A stretch of 64,000 bases of DNA, taken from contig NC_133020.1 in the NCBI RefSeq assembly GCF_048564905.1, forward strand, positions 20,431,501-20,495,500. The letters are read 5' to 3'. Below the pieces are notes generated by a model. That model was given only the letters and a program-made list of their open reading frames with translations, searched no databases and was not told where the DNA came from. The stretch comes from Vicugna pacos. Taxonomy: Eukaryota > Chordata > Mammalia > Artiodactyla > Camelidae. A program made the position numbers and the translations under genes. Shown here in pieces: positions 12,201 to 24,200 of this stretch (position 1 is the first letter of the stretch; each line of letters opens with the position of its first letter).

Positions 12201-15200
12201 AAGCCCTTAAAAAAATATAAGCAGAGGAGTGAGTGACAGGACCAAATGGGCGTCCTCAAAGCATTGCTCTAGAAGATGGCTTGGAGGCAGGGAGGCCAGT
12301 TCGGGGGGTATTGCTGTCACAGCTGTGGTGCGATGATGAGGCCTCACCCTCAGCAGTGGCCGTGGGGAGAGCGGAGGTGGCTGGAGCCCAGAGGCAGAGG
12401 GAGGCGCAGGGCCTGGTGGCCGGTGTGGGCGGAGGCGGAACAGAGGTGGCCCTTCGCAGCGAACAGCCTCCCGGGCTGCTGAGAACTCAGTGCGCTCAGC
12501 CTTTGCGCGTGACTGTGACTTTGCGTCAGGCCCACTGGAGTAATGGGTGCAGAGTCTACCCAAACCACGTGTGCGTACTTTCAGTTTGAGGGGAGAGAAG
12601 TTGGGTATGGGACACTTCATCTGAAAAATTCCTCCAAGTAGACATTATCAAATACTTACTCAGAGCAAGTTAAAATATTAAATACCTGGTAAAACGTAAA
12701 ATTTGTGCACCCTGACTTCCCTGCAAACCAGCGTGAGCTGTGGTCTTGTGAAAGTCGCCCAGTGACGGGCGTCCGCACTCAGCCACCCTCCCCGGCACTT
12801 GGTCACACCGTTATTTAACGTGGCCTTTTATAAACAGTGTGGACCCACGCCACCCCCCCAGATCCACTAGTTAGTGACTAATGATGAAATAAGAGGCAAA
12901 CTCTTTGCAAGAGATAAACACTTAGGAGTTGTCACCTGCGGTGGCCTTCAGAGCCATCGGAGTGGATAAGGCCCCCTAAGGAGAGGCTGTGGACAGGGGA
13001 AGGGACCGGTGGCCCGCCCTAAGTTAGAGTCAGGTGGAGGAGGACGAGGAGGAGGGCCTGCAATGGAGGAGGGGTGCCCCCAGAGGGAAGTGTCAACCCA
13101 GAGGAGGGCGATGGGACAGGAGCAAGGGAGATGCTGCCAAGAGGCTGGTGGGATGAGATGGAAGCTGGTGCCTTGAACTTGGCAACGTGGCGGCCGGCAG
13201 TGGTCTTGACTGGGGACGTATTAATGGAATGCCGGGGTGGATGCTTGGCTGGACCAGGTTGAAAAGTGAATGGGATTGAGGATGTGGAGATGGCATGAGG
13301 AGTTCTAGAAGTCTGGCTCCAAAGACAGCAGAGTAAAGAGCCAGTGAGGAGAGAGCAAAGAAGGGTCAAGGCTGGGCTCTAATTTGTAAATAGAAAAGGC
13401 AAGGCTTTGGGTGCTAAAGACCGTGATTGAGTAGATACTGAATTAATATGAAGGAACATCTCAAACGTCATGTGTCCAAAACTGAAGTCTCGATCTCTCC
13501 TCCAGCATATGTGTCCACCCGTCAAGGACCCATCTCAAAAACTAGTGCCACCAGGCCCCAGGAGCTCCAGCCTGAGCTCTGAGACCCTTCGCTGACTCCT
13601 TTTCCTCATCACCGCCCACATTCCTGCCGTCACCTCGTCCATCAGTTCCTCCTCTCGGATGTATCTCAGGTTGTCCCTTCAGTTGGTCTCCAACTTAGCC
13701 TGAGGCCCATCCTCTCGAGCTTGGACCTCTACAGGTGCCTCCTAACTAGGCCCCCTGCCTCACCCTTGCTCCCTGCCCTTCCTTTTTCATTCATCCTCCC
13801 CCACACCCAGAGAAATCTCCTTAAAACAAACTGGGTCACATCACTCCTCTGACCACACCCTTCTACTGTTTCCCACTGCATTCAGGAGAAAGCCCTCACT
13901 CTCTGCATCCATTGTAGCCTTGCTGGCCCTTTCTGGTCCTTGGACGTTCTTTCCTACCACAGGGCCTTGGCATGTGCTCTTCCCAAACCCCCTTCTGCTC
14001 CTCCCCGTCCCTTGGTCAGCCCCTACTCATCTTTCAGGTCTCTGCTCAAATGTCACATCCCCAAGAGGCATTTCTGGACACACCGATATAAAGTATGTCT
14101 CCTTCATCCTCTCACGAAACCCTGTCCTTTCCTTACACAGGACTTGTCACAATGATAAGGAAGTAATTACTTTTAGCTCTGCATTTAGTGTCTGCCTCTC
14201 TCACTGGGACAGGATCTGTGTTTGTGTTGTTTGCCACTTACTCGAGGTCCTGAGCACAGTGCCATGTGCACAGGAGGCACTCAGTGCAGGGAGGGAGGAG
14301 GAGAGAAGGGCGAGCAAGCTGCTGGGGGCCAGAGAAAGCTTCAGGAAGCAGAAGGTGGGGCAGGGATCTGGTCCCCTGCTGTGGGCTCTGTGGCCAGGCC
14401 AGCTCAGAAACTGCAGGGTGTCCACAGGCGTCTGTGACTGCTGCCAGCGAAGTGGCCCCTTACCTGGGACTGTGTGATGTGTGCGCGTGCCCCGTCTTGG
14501 CCCCGTACAGGTCCCCCCAGGGACCTGGCTGAGGAGAGACACGTTAGCACCAGCCCTGGAGAGGGCGTGTGCCATGAATGCGACATGTGCAGCCCCCCGA
14601 GGGGCCAGCTCTCTTGTGAGCTTCAGTTTCCTCGTATAATAAAAAATAACAGGATAATGGTTAATATCGCACAGGACTGAGAAGATGAAGTCATTGTGCA
14701 CTTAGCGAAGCCCTGAGACCAACACGCAGTAAAGGAGAGTGCAGATGGGGTGCCCCACTGGTGTTAGCACCCCCGCTGAAGTGGGGAGGGTCTTCCTAGC
14801 TGTGGGAGCACCGGGCAAGCCCCTTTGTGGTCTCAGTTTTGCCTTCTGTAAAATGGGGAGTAACACATACACCAGAAACAACCCCCAGAAGCGTGTGACT
14901 CTTTCACCTTAGAGATGATGAGAGGAGAGCGGTTTGCTGGCTGTGCTGTTGCGGCAGCAGGAGGGATCTGCAGAACCATCAGACAGTCGGCTCCCAGCAG
15001 GATTCCAGGGTGACAAAGAAGAAGGGAGGGGAGATTTTAAGTGTGAGCAGATTCTGAAACATAGAGGGGAATGGGGGAGGGAGGGAAGCGTAGAGACAGA
15101 TGGACAAGGTCAGGCGCAGGCTGGCACTCACTTACGAAGGAACAGAAAAGCATGCTGTGGGAAGGGGCGAGGACTGCGGGTGATTCCAGGGTGGTGGAGC

Positions 15201-18200
15201 CCACCCTGCGGTGAAGGTCCCCTGGGGCACAGCCTCAGCCCAGCCCCCTGCTCCAGGAGGCACAGGCCCCACTGGGAGGACGCCCCAGGAGGAGTGGAGG
15301 AGCAGCCTGTCACCCTGAGCTGTACCCCAAAGCCAGCCCCAAATGATGCTGTCATGTCCCACTGTCCGGGAACATCCGCAGAGCCTGGAGCTGACTGTGG
15401 GCCCTCTCTGCTCCTGGGTCCTCCTCAGAGAATGTCAAGGTGGGTGTTGCTGGGGGCCCGAGAGGTCACCTGGCCCAACCCCCAGCTCTACAGAGAGGGA
15501 GCCATTTGTCTCCTTGGGGCAGGCGGTAGCCTTTCCACCTCTCAACACAGCTTCTGAGGGGTTTGCAGAAACCCTCTAAGCTCTGCCAACCTCGGAGCAC
15601 CTGCCCATCAAACACCGATGCCCGTGGAAGGCAGGACATACGTACGTGTGTGTGTGTTGCAGGGGTAGGGGCTGCCTCCGTCTCTGCCTCCATCCCGCTC
15701 TCCCATCCTCACCACCCCCACCACAAAAGCAGCCCCCGAGAGCAGTGGGGACACACATGCTCCGTGAGCTGCTGGACTCACATTTTAAAAGCCTCCACGT
15801 GGGCTGAACTCCGCCCCCAGCCCACCCCAACCTTACACTGGGCCCAGCTGCACCAGAGGAGCGTTTGAGGGATGCTGGTCCCCAGGTCCCTCCACCAAGC
15901 CGCCTGGTTGGTAGAGCTGGGGCAGGGCCCAGGGCTCTGCGTTTTAACCAGCTGCCTTGCGGCGGGCTCCTCTGGGATATGGGGTGTAGCCGCTCCAGCC
16001 CGCAGCCCCAGTGTCCACCCCCGCAGGCCTCCCCACCCCAGCTGTGAATGAATGATCACGCTTCTGGCTCGGGGCTGGCGTTTCCACCTGGCTGAGTCTC
16101 CCGTCCTGGTCCTGGATTCTTGGGCTCCAGGCTCATTACTGGAGCTTTTAGCTGCAGCCCCGAGTGGTGAGCGGCCACGTCACCTGAGTGGAGGGCTGGA
16201 AAGTAGGCCGCTGTGCTTGGCTGGGCGCATCCGCCCTCCCCCAGCCGCCACGCAGTCGCCTTCTGCCACCTCACCCAGTGCCCAGGCCTCCGGCGCCCAC
16301 CCCCTCATTGGGTCAGCCCCGCGCCAGAGCATGAGGGAGACGGTCCCTGGACAGACTCTGGGAGGGACTCGGATGAAGGACACAGGGCGCCAGGACCACA
16401 GGGCTCAGGGTCAGGCAGGGGCCAGGTAGTGGGTGGGATAGACGGACTGACAGGGCCAAGCCCTGGGCAGCAGCTGGACACCGGACCAGGGGGCTCAGGG
16501 CCATTCTAGGGTCCTCCTGGGCGCCAGATCTCTGTGCCAGGGCTGGCCGGGCTAGGGCGCACTGCCTCCCCCTTGGCCTTGTGAGAACTGGGGGAGGTCT
16601 CTAGGATGAGAGGCCGCCCAGGGGCCGCTCTGCGCGCAGGCCCACCAGCCCAGCCTGCCGTGACTCCTCCCCCTCCTCTCTCCTGCCTTCTGTCTGCTTG
16701 CCCTCTCTCTCCTCTTTCTGTTTCTCTTGTTCTGTCTCTCTCCCCGTGTCTCTCACTGTCTCTGTGTCTCTGTCTCTCTCTCCTTGCCTCCCCGGCTCTG
16801 GCTCCCAGCCCTCTTGCTCCCTGGCCGCCCCGGTCTGCCTCCTCCCAGTAGCATCACCGTCCGGCTCAATCATGCTGGGCTGGGCTGGGGGCACAGGTGT
16901 GGGCCCCATGGCGCTGCTGTCAGAGCCCCCCTTCCCTTCACCTGGGCGCGGCTCAGGGAGGAGGGGCAACAGCTGCTGGGAAGTGAGAGTGGCCTCTCCC
17001 CTGGCCGGGCCTGTTGTCCATCTCAGATGCCAGACGCGGCCAGTTCTCATTGTTGGACCAGATCTTTATCTCCACTCCTACCCTCTCCGCACCCACCCCA
17101 GGCTGACAGCCTGAGAGAAGGCTGGGTTTGACCAAGCCGAGCGTGGCTCCCAGACTGCAGGTGGCCATCTGCCCTGCCCGTGGGGAGGAAGAAGCAAGCC
17201 CCTCCCTCCCTGCCCTGCCCTTGCCAGGCGGCCTTGTGAGGCCTGCTTTCCCTTGATCCCTCGAGAGCAGTGGAGGAGGCACAGCCACTGACCACCAGGC
17301 CCCTGACTACCACCACGGGGCTCCTTGCTTTCTCCTAGAATCTGACCATGGAGCCAGGATCACCGAGCGGGAGGGGCCTGCTCAGGGCGCGTGCCTCCAC
17401 TCGCCCACCACTGGCTCGCGTCTCCTGAGTCCCGGGCGTGCTGGGCACTGAGCCGCACTCCGCAGGCGGGGCAGGTGGGCAGCGGTTGCAGGCTGTGACT
17501 CTGGTGGCACGCGCCGAGGGCTGTAGGAGCAGAAAGAGGGCAGTGCGTGGTGGGCGGGGGGGACCAGGAGGGAGGAGAGTGCACAGCCCGTGGGTGCGGA
17601 AAGGGAGACGTCAGCTCCACGTGTGAGCCTCTGCGGCCCTCAGGGTTTGTCAGGCCTGCTGCTTCTCAGGGACTCAGATTCCTGTCTCGCTGCTCACGGC
17701 CCTGGGGACACTGGTCACTAGACCCCAGAAAGGGAGGGCCCAGGAGCAGGCCGAGCCAGGGGAGTGAGACTGCCTGGTGAGGGTGCTTGGCACGTGTCCC
17801 CCTCCATGCACTGAACGGGGACATTCAGAGGCAAACTCTCCAGGGTCAGAGGTGGCATTTCAGAGGTGGAACGGTCCTTGGGGAATAGGACTCTGACCCT
17901 CCTTTCTCAGAAGAAGAAACTGAGGTTCCAAGAGGTGAGTCTGAAGTCACAAAACTTCAGTGGTTGGCCCAGGCCCAGAATCTGGCCACATTTGTCACAC
18001 TGTCCCCCCACATGAAGCCGACTTGTCACTTACCTAAGAGCGGGCTTTCCTTGGCTGCAGACCCTCAGACCTGGGAGGGACGGCATAAGAGGAGACTCCC
18101 AAATGGTGGCTGGAAGCCAGGGAGAGAGCTGGGCCTCGACAGGCCTTCGAGAGGACAGAGGAGAAACTGTGTTTGTTCACCATTTAAGCCTCTGACTCTG

Positions 18201-21200
18201 TACTCTGTGGGGTTGAGAGGAAAGGCCTTGGGGTTTGGAGGCGGGAGGTGGACAGCCAGCTGCTGCTGGGCCCCAGCTTCTCTGCTGGGGGAGGGAGACC
18301 CTTAGCCCACTCTCACAGGGCTGTGTGTCAGGTGAGGGGATGGGTAAGGAGGGCCCCTGGGCTACGGGAGAGCCTGGGGGGTGGTAAGTCCCCTCCCAGT
18401 TGGTCACAGGGACCAGGTCCCTCCTCCCCACCAGGGCGAGGGTTTCCAGCGAGCGGGTGGGCTGTGCCTCCCTCTTCAGCTCTAGTGGGCGAGGAGGCCC
18501 ACCCCCTCACGACCCCCTCCCCTCCTGCCCTCAGCTGCGTGGTGGATGAGATGGACTTCTCTGCCATGGAGCTGGACGAAGCTCTGCGGAAGTTCCAGGC
18601 GCACATCCGCGTGCAGGGCGAGGCCCAGAAGGTGGAGCGGCTCATAGAGGCCTTCAGGTGGGACCCCTTCCCCAGCCCCACCCCTGTCACACATGCCTAG
18701 GCATGGGGGAGGGTGGGGTGGGGGGAGCAGGGCTGCTGGGAGCCTGGGGGACAGGAGGGGCTGGGGAGGCAGGAGGGAAGGAAAGAAGAGGGGCAGAACC
18801 CTCGGGCTCTCTAAGCGGGAGGGAGCAGCACCAGGCCTCCAGGTGACCTGCTGGCACCTCACTTGTCCCCTCGGCCAACACAGCTTTCCCGAGCATCTGT
18901 GTGAGGCTGACACCTGGGGGTGGGGGTGTTGGGGGGTCCATGGGTGTGTGACACTTGCCTCGTCCCTTGGTGGGGACGCGGATCAGGGTACCAGGCAGAC
19001 AGCGATCAACGGATTGAGACAGAGCCTCCCTGGGCCAGAGCCCTGGGAGAACCAGACTCCCCGGATGCCCCGCACTGCTGGAGCTCAGGGCGGGTGGGGC
19101 CCCGCGTCACCCACACCACGTCCCCCCGCAGCCAGCGCTACTGCATGTGCAACCCCGAGGAGGTGCAGCAGTTCCACAACCCCGACACCATCTTCATCCT
19201 GGCCTTCGCCGTCATCCTGCTCAACACCGACATGTACAGCCCCAACATCAAGCCCGACCGGAAGATGCTGCTGGAGGACTTCATCCGCAACCTGCGGGGT
19301 AGGGGGCGGGCTTCCTCCGCAACCTGCGGCGTAGGGGCGGGCGCTGGGGTTCTCCCTGGGAGATTGTGGACGGCCACCCTGATGGCCAAGGGCACTGGGT
19401 GCTGCTCTCTGGGCCTGGTCACCGTAGCAGCCCGGGGAAGTGGTCTGCATGCCAGGCATCCGTGGAGTCTCCAGGAGCCACTGCCACAGCCCGACAGCCA
19501 GTAGCAAGGGCCCTTGGCTGATGTCCCTTGTCCTCTGCAGAATGTCCTCCCCTGGGGGACCTCCAGGCCCCTGGCAGCATGGCTGGTGCCTGCGCAGCAC
19601 TGGCCCCTCCGACTCCATGACTTAGGAGAGGAGAGCCATGACTTTAGGTCTTGGGTCTGGTTGGGTCGGCCTTGGGTAACTTTCTGGCATTTATTCACCA
19701 GCCAGGTCCTCTCCTAACTCATGTGTCGATTCAGGTTTCCTGGATGTCATCGCTTCCTTGTTTTCAGTTTACTTCCAGAGGAAAGGTAAACTGGAGGCAA
19801 ACTCTTCAGGAGTCTGCAAGTCTGGACATGTCTTTTTCAGTCTTCACTCCTGACTGAGTTTGGCTGGAGCAGAGTTCCCGGTTGGAAACACTGAACTCAG
19901 AATCTTGCAGGCGTCGCTCTGTTGTCTTTTAGCTGTCGGTGCTGACCGCCGGCGTATTTGGCGTTTTCACTCTCTCTGAACTTTTTAGGTTCTTCCGTTT
20001 GTCCTTTGTGCTCGGAACTTGCTGCGTGATGTGCTTGTTATGGTTCTTTTTTCATCCGTTGTGCTGGGTCAGTCTAGGAACACGCGTGCTCCTGTTGTGG
20101 GAACTCTTCTTAAATATTGTACTTGATCATTTTCCGTCCGCATTTTCTCTGACCTCACTCTCGGGGCTCCTGTTATCCAGATGTTAGACCTCCTAGTCTG
20201 AGCCTCTGATCTTTATAGCTTGCTCTCTGCCACCTGTGTCTTCTTGTGGGACTTTCTCAAAGATGTGCTTCAGTTTTACCTTTCAAGTTTCCAGCTAAGT
20301 CTTTCACTTCTGCTGGCATAGTTTTCACTTTCAGGAACTCTGTTTTGGCTCTCTGAATGTCTCTTTCTTACAGCATTTTGTTCCTGCTTTGTAGCTGCAA
20401 TATCCCCTTAGCTATCTCTGAAGATGCGAACAGCGCGCTTCCACCTGTTTGTTTTTTTTCAGCTTCTCCCTCCACGCCGCTATTTCTCCTAAGTCCCTTT
20501 CCCCGCTTTCCCCGTGCTTTCAGGGTTAGACTTTCCGTGGATGGCTGGTGAGGCTTGGTTGTCCGTTGATACTTAAGCGTGAGCCACTGAACGGCTGATT
20601 AAAGCTCTGAGTGTGTGTGGGGCGGCGGGCTGGTGGGCGTTCTCATGGAGGGAGGCCCGGCTGCAGTATCTTTAGGTATTTCCTCCTGAGCTGGTTGATC
20701 CCTCAAAGGAGAAATGTCCAATCTGCTGCCCAGAGGGTACGAGTCTGGCTGCCAACATTCTGAGATCTTTGTGGGGAAAGGGGTTGAGGGGGCCTCCTGA
20801 TATGTAGACATCAACTCCATCCCTTAGTTTTCGGCACAGACTCCCACGTGGGCTGGGCTCAGGTTCCCCAGCCCAGGGCTCCTGGCTCACCTCTTCTGGA
20901 GGATGCACCCTCCGTCAGAAGGCTGGGTGCGGGCGAGAGGATAGAGGTGTCTAACCGCTTTCTAAAGGGATTTTCAACTGACTTCCCTGTTTCCAGCCCA
21001 CCTTCATCTCCACCTCCAGGGGTTCCACCAACTCCAGAGCCCTTTGGTGGTTCTGAGCCTTCTAACCTCCCTCCGGCTTCCGCTTCTGCTTTCTCAGACT
21101 TGCTGGTCCACAGGCTTACTCACCCACTTTCTGGCCCCCTGGTGCCACTGCCTCTTCCCCTGTCACTGCTTTAAAAAAAAAATCCTTCTTCCAGGGCATT

Positions 21201-24200
21201 CAGAAGGAGCAGAGGTGGGCAATCTGCCACCTCTACCCAAAAGCCTGTGTGTTCAGTCCCTGCCCTGCTCCTTCTGGCCCCAGCCTGGCTTCTTCCAGGC
21301 CCCCAGGTGCCGAGTGGCTCCTGTGCCCGACCGTCAGCACCAAGCTCAGACGTGGAGGAGACAGGGTCGAGACAGAGAGTCGCTCACAGAAGGTGTACTA
21401 TCCCCCAGCCCTTAGGAAAACTCTTTGGGAGCAGTTGCCCAAGATGTTTTATTTTTAATTTTTCCCTCTTAAAAAAAAAAGAGAGAAGTGTATAATCATT
21501 CAAGAAAGACGTAGAAAGAAGACTTTTTTAAAAACTGCCTCTGTGCCTACCTCCTGGGGAAAGTTGTTTTCACATTGGTATGCTTCCTGTGACTCTTCTT
21601 TGTCACCGGAGTCTGGTCGTTGCTGTGAGTGGGCACCGCCACCACGGGGCCGCCCTGCTCGCCTTCGCTTAATGTGTCACCCCCCCACCGGTGCTCCCAG
21701 TCCGGGAGGATCTTGTCACCATTCAGCAAGTGATCACGGGGCTCCACGCTCCCTGCAGGAAGGGAGTGGGGAGCCTGAGAAGACAGGACACTACGGGGTG
21801 GAGGGGCAGGGGTGGGGCAGGGGACTGTTAAGACTAGAACAGGAGTTCTAGAACTAGGGCAGGAGTGAAGGCAGGAACAGGAGGCAGGAGGCCTGGGAGA
21901 TGGGAGTGGGGGCTCTGGGTCTGGGACGGCAGGAGGCGAGGCCGGGGGTGTGCGCTGGGCAGTGTTATGGTAGCTCGGGTGCCTGGCTAAGGAGTTTGTC
22001 CCTAATTTAGCGGGTATGGAGAGCCAGCCATTGAAGGCTTTGGAGCAGGGTCAGGGCAGAATCAAGGCCGCCCTCTCTGGCTGCCGGCCCCTGACACCCC
22101 TCCCCTTCCCACTCCACGTGCACAGGTGTGGACGATGGCGCCGACATCCCCAGGGAGCTGGTGGTCGGCATCTACGAGAGGATTCAGCAGAAGGAGCTCA
22201 GGTCCAACGAGGACCACGTCACGTACGTCACCAAGGTGGAGAAGTCCATTGTGGGCATGAAGACAGTAAGTGCCCACCAGGGGGCAGCGCTCACCCCAGA
22301 AGTGGGGAGAGGGGTGGCTTCCCCTCCCTGAGGCCCCGAGGCCCGCCCCCGCCCCCATCTCCATCTCTGTCCCTTTCTTTCTTCCTGGCATCCCCCTCCC
22401 TTTTCAGGAACACTCCCCCCTTACTTGCTCACTTCCCGTTACTGAGTGCCTGCTGTGTGCCGGGCTCTGCACCCTCTTCCTTCCACTTGCCTGGTTTCCT
22501 CATTGTCTCGCTACCAGCTCCTGCAGCAGGAGAGACTGCAGTCGGACATTGGGAAAGACTGTCCAGTGCTCTAGGGTGGAAGCACCTTGATGGCCAGACA
22601 GGGAGGTTTGGGCTGGGCTGGGTCCTGGGCTTCCTGGATGGTCCTCCTGAGCAGAAGGCAGGGAACAGGCTGAAGCAGGCTCTGGCCTGGGGGGTCCCAG
22701 ACCACTGGGGGGGCCCTGAGTTGTGGCCTGGGTGGCAGTTTGCAGGATGTTCTGAGTCTGCAGTGGGTTTTAAGGGAACGTTCTCCATGGGTCACTGCTC
22801 TGTTCCTGTGTCCACAGAGGCATTTTATATCATAAATATAAGGGTTCTGCTCTCCAGCTCCTCCTCCCCAAACTGCCAGCTCAGGGCGCAGTTCGGGGGC
22901 CTCGCCTGCGGCTGGACCCCTCCGCCCAGGCGTGGGGGGTGGCCTCTTCTGCCCAGGGCCTGTAGTGCTGAGGCCATAGCCTCTGTCAGGTTTGCAGATG
23001 CCCCCGGATCAGGTTGTGTCACTGGAGCAGACTTGCGGGGTCCCTGTGACCCCTCCCTCTTGCACACTGGGCTTAGGGGTGCAGCAGAGAAGAGGGCCGC
23101 GACCCGTCCTGTGGGCAGCAGCCCAGGATGTGGGGATGCCCTTGGAGGGAAGAGGGTTCACAGTGACCGGATGTGAACAGTCCAAGGCTCTTCTCAGTTT
23201 CCTCTCACATCCTCACTTCCTCCAGTGTCACGAACCCCTCTGGCCCAGCCCAGCTCCCTAAAAAGCATGAAGAAGGGGAAAGAGCCGGGGAGGAGAGAGG
23301 AGGGTTAGGTCAACCTGGGCCGGCCTCGCTCTTCTGGAAAGCAGGTGCCGGGGGTGGGGGACGGGCCGACCTCTGCAGCCACCCCACTGCTGAGCGCCCT
23401 GCCTCCCCCAGGTGCTGTCGGTGCCCCACCGCCGCCTGGTCTGCTGCAGCCGGCTCTTCGAGGTGACGGACGTGAACAAGCTGCAGAAGCAGGCCGCGCA
23501 TCAGAGAGAGGTGTTCCTCTTCAACGACCTGCTGGTGGTGAGCGGGGGGCGCCGGGAGGGCTGGGGGCGCAGGGACCGTACCCGAATGCTGTCTGCCTGG
23601 GGGCTGACTTTCCCATATAAAGTACAGTGTGAGGTAGCCCAGGCAGGTGGCACCATCCCTACTCTGTAAGTCAGAAAGCCGAGGCACAGAGAGGTTAAGT
23701 TATCTGCTCACGGTTACCCAGTCCGGGTGGAAATGAACTCGATCCCAGAGCATCTGCCGCTGCCTCATTATGGGAAACCTGGGGCGGGGAGGGTCCAGAG
23801 CGCAGCGGGCCTGAGTGGGGCCCGCACCGTCCCTGGTCCTAGGGGATGCTGGCCTGTGTGCCTGCGTGTGTCTGTCCACGTGCACGTCTGAGGGGTTTGG
23901 GTCCTTTGCTCTTTGAACACAGGTATCCATTCAACACATTTTTAATGACTGTCAGCTACATGCCAGGCATTGTTCTAAGTGCGGGAAGCAGTGGTGAGCA
24001 GGCTCTGGTGTCTCTTTCCCTCCTACCCAACATCCTCTCCATCCAGGAATCATACCCACACTCCCTCTAAAACTGTCCCAGATCTAACCATCCCCACCTG
24101 AGGTCCACATCCACAGAGCAGTGGAGTCAGCCCCGCCCGCCCACAGACCTCACCTCCCTCCACGCCTCTCCCCTGCTGCCTGCCCCCTGCCCCAGCTGCT

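Larger units (their letters stand above)
6094..18534 (+). other. IQSEC3 large intron V2-V3 (12.4 kb)
   Basis: The largest intron in the window. It contains MIR-like (6735-6880, 8110-8225, 10335-10530), L2-like (7040-7180, 11850-12330, 13440-14290) and MER5A-like (10595-10750) repeats, a (CA)24 array (9223-9270) and a CT-rich tract (16683-16795). Two CpG-rich patches lie at 8550-8770 and 9490-9790. The stretches 10975-11450 and 12600-12960 look unique and AT-rich. No further exon was recognised. Confidence 0.8.

Noticed and set aside
18658-19131. Alternative coding extension of exon V3 into its intron
   Set aside because: Frames stay open for a while only by GC content; the canonical donor and acceptor give an exact match to the known protein.
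22016-23176. 386-codon open frame on the + strand
   Set aside because: It overlaps IQSEC3 exon V5 in another frame and runs through its splice sites; the protein is unlike any family I know.
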